From positions 1-7,518 of the forward strand of contig JAFZVO010000040.1 in the NCBI GenBank assembly GCA_017617775.1: 7,518 nt of DNA, in the 5' to 3' direction. Positions within the stretch are counted from its first letter, which is position 1. Every line of letters begins with the position of its first letter. The notes beneath the pieces were generated by a model. It saw only the letters and a program-made list of their open reading frames with translations, made no database searches and had not been told where the DNA came from. The DNA is from Bacilli bacterium. GTDB taxonomy: Bacteria; Bacillota_I; Bacilli_A; RFN20; CAG-826. The position numbers were made by a program, and so were the translations under genes. Of the stretch, positions 1 to 7,148 are shown in pieces.

Positions 1-503
1 CCCGTACTGGTGACATGGATCCAAGCGTTTTCAACTATGTTGTCTCCGTCACTGGTAAATCCGCGGAAGAAGTCTATCAAATGTTCAATAAGAAATCCGG
101 TTTCTTAGGTGTTTCTGGTATTTCTAATGACTCCCGTGATGTTCTCGCCGCTGTGGAAAAAGGCGATGAACATGCCATTTTAGCCAACAACTTATTCAAT
201 AGAAGAATTGCTGACTATATCGGTCAATATTATGTGAGATTAGGTGGATGTGACCTCATCATCTTCTCCGCTGGTATCGGTGAAAACGAACCAAGAACCA
301 GAGCCTCTGTCGGCAAATTATTAAATGAAGCTTTAGGTGTCGAAATTGATTTAGAAGCCAATAAAGACTTAAGAGGCAAAGAAGCCGTCATCTCCACTCC
401 TAACAGCAAGATTAAAGTGGTCGTCATCCCAACGGATGAAGAAGTGATGATCGCTCGTGATGCCTATCAACTCTGCATCGTCGAAGGAAAGAAATCCAAT
501 TAA
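1..503 (+). CDS. ackA: Acetate kinase, C-terminal part (5' end outside window)
   Basis: Acetate kinase interconverts acetate + ATP and acetyl phosphate + ADP in the cytoplasm, usually as the ATP-yielding last step of the Pta-AckA pathway. The reading frame is open from the window edge. The codons before the first ATG (position 15) read R-T-G-D, giving the family motif R-T-G-D-M-D-P, so that ATG is internal and the gene starts upstream. The arginine at 3-5 matches the conserved active-site Arg of the family. Further signatures are F-S-A-G-I-G-E-N at 261-287, the nucleotide-binding glycine motif, and I-P-T-D-E-E near the C-terminus (429-443), which carries the conserved metal-associated glutamate. 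About 166 residues are visible of a family length near 400, so roughly the N-terminal 60% is missing. The gene ends in TAA at 501-503, which overlaps the next start codon. Propionate or butyrate kinases of the same superfamily are alternatives, but these motifs fit AckA best. Confidence 0.96.
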   Translation, partial: RTGDMDPSVFNYVVSVTGKSAEEVYQMFNKKSGFLGVSGISNDSRDVLAAVEKGDEHAILANNLFNRRIADYIGQYYVRLGGCDLIIFSAGIGENEPRTRASVGKLLNEALGVEIDLEANKDLRGKEAVISTPNSKIKVVVIPTDEEVMIARDAYQLCIVEGKKSN

Positions 504-505
504 TG
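484..505 (+). promoter_or_regulatory. ackA/nrnA TAATG stop-start overlap with a distant SD-like AAGGA
   Basis: The ackA stop TAA (501-503) shares its last A with the nrnA ATG (503-505). The purine run AAGGA at 484-488 is the only Shine-Dalgarno-like sequence near any start in the window. It lies about 14 bases from the ATG, longer than the usual 5-9. Termination-reinitiation coupling is the likely way nrnA is translated; this is inferred from the overlap. Confidence 0.6.
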
Positions 506-1510
506 AATAGAAAATTACCCGACATCATTAAAACGGAAAGCAAAAAGTATCAAAAGGAATATCGTCGCATCATCAAAGCGATTGAAAAGTTTGATAAGAT
601 TGCCATCTTTCGTCATACCACTCCTGACTATGATGCGTTAGGCAGTCAACTTGGCTTTGCCAGTTGGATCAAAGATAACTTCCCTCATAAAGAAGTCATC
701 TGTTTAGGCGATAACCACTATAACTACACACCAAGAGTCTTTAAAGAAATGGACAGAGTCAACGCCAGTTGGTTTGATTCTCCAACTCTTGCTATTCTTG
801 TCGATGTCGCTAACACTCCACGAGTTGCTGATCCCCGATTCAAAAAAGCGAAATATAAGATTAGAATAGACCACCATCCAAAAGTGGAAGATTGGGGTCG
901 AGTCATCCTCATCGATGAATCCTATGTCGCATGCGCGGAAATCCTCGCCGTGATGTTCTTATCTCTAAGAGATAAATACACATTGTCGTATGAGACCGCG
1001 AAAAATCTCTATATGGGAATCGTCGGTGATTCAGGAGGATTCCGTTATCAACATACTGAAGCGAGAACTTTCGCGATTGCTGGGGAACTGGTCAACACTG
1101 GTTTAAACGTCACGGAAATCACCCAAAACATGTTCTTAAAGCCAAGAAATGATTTGGACTTAAAGAAGTACATTTTAAACAATTATTCCGAGAGTGAGCA
1201 TGGTGTCGCATATTATATTCTCACCGACAAGGTCCAAAAAGAACTCGGTGTTGAGACTGAACAAGGTAAAGAAAGCATCAACATCTTCGCGAATATCGAT
1301 GGCATCAATGCCTGGGTCAGCGCGACTGAAGATGTCGAAGACCCAGTCTGGAAATGGAGAATATCATTAAGAAGTAAAATCACTCCAATCAACGAAGTGG
1401 CATCCCACTTTAATGGTGGCGGTCATGAAAATGCTTCTGGCGCTAAACTCAAAAGAATTGAAGAACTCCCAGCTCTCATCAAAGAATTAGACAATTTATT
1501 TATAAAATAA
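503..1510 (+). CDS. nrnA: DHH/DHHA1 phosphoesterase, NrnA-like nanoRNase / pAp phosphatase
   Basis: The 335-residue protein has the complete DHH-DHHA1 architecture of NrnA, which degrades 2-5 nt RNAs and dephosphorylates 3'-phosphoadenosine 5'-phosphate (pAp) in the cytoplasm using Mn2+. Visible metal motifs are R-H-T-T-P-D-Y-D-A-L-G-S-Q (H38, D42, D44), D101 in L-V-D-V-A, the D-H-H-P motif (D123-H124-H125) and G-D-S-G (D176). The DHHA1 substrate-binding loop F-N-G-G-G-H is at residues 303-308. All expected catalytic residues are present, so it should be active. The R-H-x-x-P-D-x-D-A-x-G-S-Q wording matches Bacillus NrnA (YtqI) better than RecJ or GdpP, and there are no membrane, PAS or GGDEF segments. 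A basic N-terminal stretch puts motif I about 18 residues later than I recall for Bacillus NrnA. No alternative start with a normal initiation codon fits better than ATG 503. The gene overlaps ackA by one base and ends 7 bases before dnaE. The family also contains c-di-AMP or pApA hydrolases (DhhP), so substrate choice is less certain than the fold. Confidence 0.9.
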   Translation: MNRKLPDIIKTESKKYQKEYRRIIKAIEKFDKIAIFRHTTPDYDALGSQLGFASWIKDNFPHKEVICLGDNHYNYTPRVFKEMDRVNASWFDSPTLAILVDVANTPRVADPRFKKAKYKIRIDHHPKVEDWGRVILIDESYVACAEILAVMFLSLRDKYTLSYETAKNLYMGIVGDSGGFRYQHTEARTFAIAGELVNTGLNVTEITQNMFLKPRNDLDLKKYILNNYSESEHGVAYYILTDKVQKELGVETEQGKESINIFANIDGINAWVSATEDVEDPVWKWRISLRSKITPINEVASHFNGGGHENASGAKLKRIEELPALIKELDNLFIK

Positions 1511-1520
1511 AAATATTATG
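1508..1520 (+). promoter_or_regulatory. nrnA/dnaE junction: A/T-only leader without Shine-Dalgarno
   Basis: The nrnA stop TAA (1508-1510) and the dnaE ATG (1518-1520) are separated by AAATATT. The 25 bases before the ATG contain no GGAG or AGGA element; they are almost entirely A and T. The choice of ATG 1518 rests on the protein, because the PHP-domain start (F-A-P-L-H-I-I-S-G-Y-S) follows at once as in other DnaE proteins. Confidence 0.55.
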
Positions 1521-4500
1521 ATTTTTGCACCTCTTCACATCATTAGTGGATATTCTTTTCTCAAAAGCGGATTAACGATTGATAAAATCAAAAAAGCCGT
1601 CAAAGAGAATGATTATTTTGGTGCGGCCATCACCGATAATAACGTATTGTTTGGTATCCCTAAATTCATCAAAGAGATGGATGAATTAAATAAACCATAT
1701 CTCGTCGGGATGGAGATCAATTATCAAGGGGATAATATCGCTGTCTATGCCCTTAATGACTGGGGTTATAAAAACCTCTGTTTATTATCTTCACTTCTTC
1801 AAAAAGAAGAAGATTTTGAATCATTCTTAAAAGAAAACCATCAAGGACTCGTGGGTATCATCTCCACTAATGAAGGTTCTTTTAAAGAACAATTCAATCA
1901 AGAAATCGATACGAAATTCACTCGATATTTGCTCAATATCAACAAGATGTTTGAATTGTTCTATTTAGGTATCGAAGTCACCTCTAAAGAAGAGGTTCAT
2001 TACGCGAATAAAGTGAGAAAATTCGCCAGTGAATATACCTATTCAACGATCGCTTTCCCTCGTATCCTTTATTTAAATAAAGAGGATGCCATCATCCTCG
2101 ATATCGTCCATGCGATTGATAACGATGATAAAATCACCATTAAGCAGAGATCTGGTCAGCACTACTTCATGAAGGAAAGCGATTACCAGAAGATCTATAG
2201 CAAAGTTGAACTACAGAGAACTGTTGATTTAGTGAAATCATCCTCTTTAAGTTTTGCGAAGAAAAGAGGAGAGATGCTCCACTTCCCGGTAGAAGACGCT
2301 CCGACTGCATTAAAAGAGAAAGTCTACGAAGGATTAAAAGAAAAAGGCTTAGAAACCGAACAATACACAAAACGTGCGGATTATGAAATAAGTGTCATCA
2401 CCTCGATGGGATTCGCCGATTATTTCCTCATCGTCCAAGACTATATCAAATATGCCGAAGAACACGGTATCTTGGTGGGTCCAGGAAGAGGCTCTGCCGC
2501 TGGCTCATTAGTCTCATATTGTTTAGGAATCACTAAAGTGGATCCGATTAAATATGATCTACAGTTTGAACGTTTTTTAAATCCTGGTAGAAAATCAATG
2601 CCTGATATCGACGTCGACTTCATGGATACGAGAAGAAATGAAATGATTGACTACATGAGAGAGAAATATGGAGAAGATCGAGTCGCTCAAATCTCCACTT
2701 TCCAAACCATTATGGCTAAACAAGCTTTAAGAGATGTTGGAAGAATTTATGAATATCACGATTGGTTAGTGGATAATCTATCAAAAGCTATCACCAATCC
2801 AAAGCTCACTCTTGCAAGCGCCTACCGCACATTACCAGCATTCAAAAAGCTCGTCGACAGTGACCCCTATTATTTAGAGATTGTTTCTTTAGCGAGCAAG
2901 ATTGAAGGTTTACCTAGACAAAACGGATTACACGCGGCCGGTATTATTTTAAATAACACTCCAATGGAATCATGTTTGCCGGTCACTTTTGATATCGATG
3001 ACCACTACGTCACTCAGTACGAATCAATCTACCTTGAAGAGCAAGGCTTCTTAAAGATGGACTTCTTATCCTTAAGAAACCTTACTACTATTGATGCCTG
3101 CGTTAATCTAATTAACGAGAGATATCCAGATGTTCATCTCGATCCTAAACATATCGATTATGATAAACCGGAGACATATGAACTCATCTCCAAAGGCCAA
3201 TTAACCGGTATCTTCCAGCTCGAAAGCGCGGGTATGCGACGCGCTGTGAAAACTATCAAACCATCTCGATTTGAAGATGTTGTCGCGGTAATCTCACTTT
3301 TTAGACCCGGCCCAATGGATTCTATCCCCTCCTATGCGAGAAGAAAACATGGTTTAGAAAAAGTCACCTATATCTCTGATAACCTCAAAAGTGTTTTAGA
3401 AGATACGTATGGCATCATCACCTACCAAGAACAAGTCACGTCTATCGCCATGGTGATGGCGGGTTTCTCCATCAGTGAAGCCGACTTATTCAGAAGAGGT
3501 ATTTCCAAGAAAAAAGCCGACGTCTTAAAGACGATGGAAGCCAAATTCATCGAAGGATGCAAGAAAAACGGCTATTCTGAAAAGCTCAGCAAAACCGTCT
3601 ATGAAGCGATTATGAAGTTTGCCAACTATGGCTTCAATAAATCGCACGCGGCTGTCTACGCATATCTCGCCTGTGAGATGGCTTATCTCAAAGCCCATTA
3701 TCCATTAGAATTCTACGCTTCTATTATGATGACTGCCGCTTCCACAAGCGACACGAAATTCTCTGAATATGTCTCTGAGATGCGTTCTCGTAATATCCCT
3801 GTCTATCTCCCTGATATCAATATCAGTGAAAAGAACTTCATCATTTATGATGATGGACTTATGTACCCATTAGGAGAAATTAGAGGAATCAACTATATAC
3901 TCGTGAACAACATCCTTGAAGAAAGAAAAGAAAACGGACCATTCAAAGACTATTTCAACTTCATCGTCAGAATGTTTAAATACGGAATTACGGAATCCGG
4001 ATTAGAAAAACTCATACGCGCGGGTGTATTTGATAAATTCAATCCATCCCGTGCTTCTTTGCTCGCCTCGATCACAAAAGGTTTACAATATGCGGAGATT
4101 ATCTCCAACGGCCATGGACAAGTCTTATTAGATGATTCCTTAATCCCACCTCCAGAACTACTCCATGTGGAAGATAACCCCCTTGATAATCTCAATGATG
4201 AATATGAAGCATTAGGAATCATGCTATCGAGCAATCCACTTTCCTATCGCCAGGATCTCTATGAGAAATATCATCTCGTATCTTTAAGTGACGCAGGCGA
4301 AGAAAAAGGCACATTTAAAGTGATGGGTATCGTCAAAGCCGTCAAAATCATCAATACGAAGAAAGGAACCCCAATGGCGTTCGTCAAACTCTTTGACCAA
4401 AGCGGTGAATTTGAGACTACAATCTTCTCTGACCTATATAGCGATAACATGCAGTATATCAAAAAGAACAACATCCTTCTTCTAGAAGGTAGCAATCGAA

Positions 4501-4553
4501 CAAATAAAGGAGAGACAAGCTTTATCGTGAATACGATAGAGTTTGTCGAATAA
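1518..4553 (+). CDS. dnaE: DNA polymerase III alpha subunit (DnaE, low-GC Gram-positive type)
   Basis: This C-family replicative DNA polymerase extends primers in the replisome with the beta clamp. At 1011 residues it is shorter than E. coli DnaE (about 1160) or Bacillus DnaE (about 1115). Domains in order: a PHP domain (residues 1 to about 200); the polymerase core with G-P-G-R-G-S-A-A-G-S (321-330) and P-D-I-D-V-D-F (362-368, catalytic D365 and D367); the third carboxylate in K-M-D-F-L (D515); fingers motifs G-I-I-T-Y-Q-E-Q-V (632-640), R-R-G-I-S-K-K-K (659-666) and F-A-N-Y-G-F-N-K-S-H (701-710); a helix-hairpin-helix region (about 785-845); and a C-terminal OB-fold (about 930-1010). Q868-V-L-L-D before the E-Y-E-A-L-G segment may be a clamp-binding motif, but this is weak. 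The PHP metal site is decayed (H7-x-I9, T-D-N, R182-x-L184), so intrinsic proofreading is unlikely. It is not PolC: there is no inserted epsilon-like exonuclease and the domain order is DnaE-like. In Bacillus-type cells DnaE works beside PolC; whether a polC exists cannot be seen here. It lies 7 bases after nrnA and 4 before the polA ATG. Confidence 0.97.
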   Translation: MIFAPLHIISGYSFLKSGLTIDKIKKAVKENDYFGAAITDNNVLFGIPKFIKEMDELNKPYLVGMEINYQGDNIAVYALNDWGYKNLCLLSSLLQKEEDFESFLKENHQGLVGIISTNEGSFKEQFNQEIDTKFTRYLLNINKMFELFYLGIEVTSKEEVHYANKVRKFASEYTYSTIAFPRILYLNKEDAIILDIVHAIDNDDKITIKQRSGQHYFMKESDYQKIYSKVELQRTVDLVKSSSLSFAKKRGEMLHFPVEDAPTALKEKVYEGLKEKGLETEQYTKRADYEISVITSMGFADYFLIVQDYIKYAEEHGILVGPGRGSAAGSLVSYCLGITKVDPIKYDLQFERFLNPGRKSMPDIDVDFMDTRRNEMIDYMREKYGEDRVAQISTFQTIMAKQALRDVGRIYEYHDWLVDNLSKAITNPKLTLASAYRTLPAFKKLVDSDPYYLEIVSLASKIEGLPRQNGLHAAGIILNNTPMESCLPVTFDIDDHYVTQYESIYLEEQGFLKMDFLSLRNLTTIDACVNLINERYPDVHLDPKHIDYDKPETYELISKGQLTGIFQLESAGMRRAVKTIKPSRFEDVVAVISLFRPGPMDSIPSYARRKHGLEKVTYISDNLKSVLEDTYGIITYQEQVTSIAMVMAGFSISEADLFRRGISKKKADVLKTMEAKFIEGCKKNGYSEKLSKTVYEAIMKFANYGFNKSHAAVYAYLACEMAYLKAHYPLEFYASIMMTAASTSDTKFSEYVSEMRSRNIPVYLPDINISEKNFIIYDDGLMYPLGEIRGINYILVNNILEERKENGPFKDYFNFIVRMFKYGITESGLEKLIRAGVFDKFNPSRASLLASITKGLQYAEIISNGHGQVLLDDSLIPPPELLHVEDNPLDNLNDEYEALGIMLSSNPLSYRQDLYEKYHLVSLSDAGEEKGTFKVMGIVKAVKIINTKKGTPMAFVKLFDQSGEFETTIFSDLYSDNMQYIKKNNILLLEGSNRTNKGETSFIVNTIEFVE

Positions 4554-4560
4554 TAATATG
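4543..4560 (+). promoter_or_regulatory. dnaE/polA junction; start choice TTG 4543 versus ATG 4558
   Basis: The open frame of polA could begin at TTG 4543 inside the end of dnaE, giving five extra residues (M-S-N-N-N). ATG 4558 is preferred because it yields M-K-K-I-T-I-I-D-G, placing the catalytic Asp of the 5' nuclease at residue 8 as is usual for Pol I, and because it lies just 4 bases after the dnaE TAA (4551-4553). Neither start has a Shine-Dalgarno at proper spacing. The nearest purine run (AAAGGAGAGA, 4506-4515) is over 40 bases upstream of the ATG. Confidence 0.6.
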
Positions 4561-7143
4561 AAAAAGATCACAATCATCGATGGATATTCCCTATTATTCC
4601 GCGCTTATTATGCGACCGCCTATCCAGGTGTGGAAATCATGCGCAGCCAACAAGGTGTCCCCACTAACGCGATTTTTGCCTTCTCCAATATGATGATTAA
4701 AATCCTCAATAACGCGAAAGAAGGCGAAGCGATCTTTGTCGCTCTTGATACAGGCGGGGTAACTTTTAGAAAAGAACAACTCGAATCCTATAAAGCGAAT
4801 CGTAAACCATGTCCAGAAGACCTTAAAACTCAATTCCCCATCGCGAGGGACTTCCTTGATAGTCTCGGAGTTTTCCATTATGAAAAAGAAGGCTTTGAAG
4901 GCGATGATGTCGCGGGCACAGTCGCGAAGAAAGCCGAGGCTGCTGGATACGAAGTTTTAATCTATACAAGCGATAAAGATTACCTCCAACTCATCGATGA
5001 TAAAATCACGGTCAAAATCATCCGTAAAGGCTTATCCGATACGATGTTAATGACCCCAACGACAGTCAAAGAAACATATGGATTTGACCCTATCAATATC
5101 ATCGATTATAAGGGATTAAGAGGCGATCCAAGTGATAACCTACCAGGTATCCCAGGAGTCGGAGAGAAAACCGCGGTCACTCTCATTCAAGAGTACCAGA
5201 ATTTTGATAATATCATCGCCCATGCGAATGAGATCAAAGGGAAACTTGGTGAGAACATCAGAAGCAACGCTGAACAAGGCCGTATCTCTCGTGACCTCGC
5301 AATCATTCAAACTGATATCAATCTCCCATTCTCAATCGACGACCTCGAATACCAAGGATATGAATTTGATAAGCTCAATGCATTCGCGCAACAGTTCTCT
5401 TTGAAACAACTGATGAACAAGATTCCACAGAAATGGAAAAAAGCATCCTTAACTGAGGTTGAAGTGAACCCAACTACTGTCAGTTCATTTAAAGATATCA
5501 AACTTGAAGACAAAATTGGTTTAGCCATCGACTTAGATGGTAATTATTCTAATGAACCAGTTCTAGGAATCGCTATTGCTAATAATAACGATACATATTA
5601 CATCTCGATTGATGATGCAAAGAATGATGAAGTTTTAAAACAAGCACTATCTAATCCAGATATTAAGAAATATTGTTTCGACTATAAAGCCATTAAAGTG
5701 GCCCTAGCAAGATATGATATCCAAGTCGAAGGTTTATCCTTTGATGTTCTCATCGCTGCCTACTTATTAGATAGCTCTTTGAAAAACAATATCGTCCAAG
5801 CGATGAACGCCTTTGGGGTGGACCTCCAAAAAGAAGAAGTCTCATTATTTAATACAGTTAATGATAAATTTACTGCAAAAGTAGCCTATTTCTCTCTTCA
5901 TTTATATGATAAAGCCTATATGGAGCTTGAGAAACTCAATGCGATCAATCTTTTAAACGGCCTGGAGTTACCATTAGTGTCCACTCTCGCGGAGATGGAG
6001 ATTGAAGGCTTCCCGATTGATGTTACAATCCTCGATGAATTCGGCAAAGATTTCAAAGAGAAGATTAATGTTTTAACAAAAGAAATCCATGAACTCGCGG
6101 GAGAGACATTTAACATCGCTTCTCCAAAACAAGTCGGAGAAATCTTATATGGCAAACTAGGACTTAAAGGAAATAAGAATGCCTCCACTTCTTTTGATAA
6201 TTTAAAAGAGTTAATCGGTGAACATCCAATCATTGAAAAATTATTAGAATATCGTAAATACGCGAAACTCCTCTCCACCTATGTTGAAGGTATCAAACCT
6301 CACATCCATGAAGACGGGAAGATTCACGCGCATTTCAATCAAACACAGACCACGACTGGTAGACTCTCCAGTTCAGAGCCTAACTTACAGAACATATCGA
6401 TTCGCGATGAAGAAGGAAAGATGATTAGAAAAGCTTTCTATTATCCAAATCACGAATATGAAATTCTCTCTTTAGATTATTCCCAAATTGAACTACGAAT
6501 TCTCGCTTTCTTATCAAACTGCAAACCATTAAAAGACGTCTTTGAATCTAACACTGATATCCATACCGCTACCGCGAAAGCCGTCTTCCATGTCGAGCAA
6601 CCTACATACGCTCAAAGACGACAAGCGAAAGCGGTCAATTTCGGGATCATCTATGGCATCTCTGATTTCGGTCTTGCCGATCAGATTGGAACAAGCACAA
6701 AAGAGGCTCGTCAAATCATCAATGAATTCTATTCTAACTACCCAGAAGTCGCGAACTTCTTCAACAATATTGTCAATGAAGCCAGAGATAATGGATACGT
6801 CTCCACTCTCACCGGTCGAAGAAGATATTTAAGAGAGATTTATGATGCCAATTATCAAGTCAGAGAATTCGCCAAAAGAGCAGCGATGAACGCCCCTATC
6901 CAAGGTACAGCGGCTGATCTCATCAAGATCTCAATGATCAAAGTGAATAAAGCCTTAAAAGAAGGCGGATATAAAACAAAGATGGTTCTTCAAATCCACG
7001 ATGAACTGATCTTTAAAGTTCCTTCTGAAGAAAAAGAAGAAGTCTATAGTCTCATTAAAAATATCATGGAACATGCAATCGATATCAATGTTCCTTTAGA
7101 AGTTGATGGAGGTTTTGGAGAAGATTGGTACTCCTGTAAATAG
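4558..7143 (+). CDS. polA: DNA polymerase I
   Basis: Pol I removes RNA primers with its 5' nuclease and fills gaps in lagging-strand maturation and excision repair. The 861 residues match the usual full-length size (about 870-930). The 5' nuclease domain (1 to about 290) has its acidic residues: D8, D64, E114-G-D116-D117, S-D139-K-D141, and P-S-D193-N-L-P-G-I-P-G-V-G with a helix-hairpin-helix. The middle domain (about 318-460) has the 3'-5' exonuclease fold but a poor active site: exo I reads D325-L-D327 instead of D-x-E, exo II keeps D375 in F-D-Y-K, and the exo III Y-x-x-x-D region reads Y444-F-S-L-H448. The polymerase domain is intact: T-T-T-G-R-L-S-S (598-605), motif A D640-Y-S-Q-I-E645-L-R, motif B R687 to K691, F695 and Y699-G, and motif C Q812-I-H-D815-E816. 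F695 is the phenylalanine that discriminates against dideoxynucleotides in this family. Activity is therefore predicted for polymerase and 5' nuclease, with proofreading weak or absent, as in Bacillus-type enzymes. It ends in TAG, 2 bases before mutM. Confidence 0.97.
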   Translation: MKKITIIDGYSLLFRAYYATAYPGVEIMRSQQGVPTNAIFAFSNMMIKILNNAKEGEAIFVALDTGGVTFRKEQLESYKANRKPCPEDLKTQFPIARDFLDSLGVFHYEKEGFEGDDVAGTVAKKAEAAGYEVLIYTSDKDYLQLIDDKITVKIIRKGLSDTMLMTPTTVKETYGFDPINIIDYKGLRGDPSDNLPGIPGVGEKTAVTLIQEYQNFDNIIAHANEIKGKLGENIRSNAEQGRISRDLAIIQTDINLPFSIDDLEYQGYEFDKLNAFAQQFSLKQLMNKIPQKWKKASLTEVEVNPTTVSSFKDIKLEDKIGLAIDLDGNYSNEPVLGIAIANNNDTYYISIDDAKNDEVLKQALSNPDIKKYCFDYKAIKVALARYDIQVEGLSFDVLIAAYLLDSSLKNNIVQAMNAFGVDLQKEEVSLFNTVNDKFTAKVAYFSLHLYDKAYMELEKLNAINLLNGLELPLVSTLAEMEIEGFPIDVTILDEFGKDFKEKINVLTKEIHELAGETFNIASPKQVGEILYGKLGLKGNKNASTSFDNLKELIGEHPIIEKLLEYRKYAKLLSTYVEGIKPHIHEDGKIHAHFNQTQTTTGRLSSSEPNLQNISIRDEEGKMIRKAFYYPNHEYEILSLDYSQIELRILAFLSNCKPLKDVFESNTDIHTATAKAVFHVEQPTYAQRRQAKAVNFGIIYGISDFGLADQIGTSTKEARQIINEFYSNYPEVANFFNNIVNEARDNGYVSTLTGRRRYLREIYDANYQVREFAKRAAMNAPIQGTAADLIKISMIKVNKALKEGGYKTKMVLQIHDELIFKVPSEEKEEVYSLIKNIMEHAIDINVPLEVDGGFGEDWYSCK

Positions 7144-7148
7144 TTATG
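7141..7148 (+). promoter_or_regulatory. polA/mutM junction: TAG, two bases, ATG
   Basis: The polA stop TAG (7141-7143) is followed by TT and the mutM ATG (7146-7148). No Shine-Dalgarno lies within 15 bases; the nearest GGAG-like runs (about 7109-7119) are inside the polA end and nearly 30 bases away. The start is fixed by the protein, because MutM needs Met-Pro-Glu so that Pro becomes the N-terminal catalytic residue. Confidence 0.6.

Noticed and set aside
15..17. ATG as the start of a short acetate kinase-like gene
   Set aside because: The four preceding codons (R-T-G-D) continue the conserved acetate kinase motif, so the gene runs in from outside and this Met is internal.
1509..1526. Inverted repeat AAAAAT / ATTTTT around the dnaE start codon
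   Set aside because: It is a six-pair stem of only A-T pairs with the ATG in the loop. It is too weak for a terminator or a credible regulatory hairpin and is expected by chance in such AT-rich DNA.
5132..5404. Open frame of 90 codons on the + strand inside polA
   Set aside because: It lies entirely inside the well-supported polA frame, has a low-complexity Ser/Arg-rich product with no recognisable domain, and has no start signal.
5916..6278. Longest minus-strand open frame (120 codons)
   Set aside because: It is antisense to polA and its Ser/Phe/Leu-rich composition is what the reverse complement of this codon usage gives. No start signal or domain is visible.
6542..6832. Open frame of 96 codons on the + strand inside polA motif B region
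   Set aside because: It overlaps the strongly conserved polymerase motifs in another frame. The product is Ser/Pro/Lys-rich without family features, so it is a shadow.
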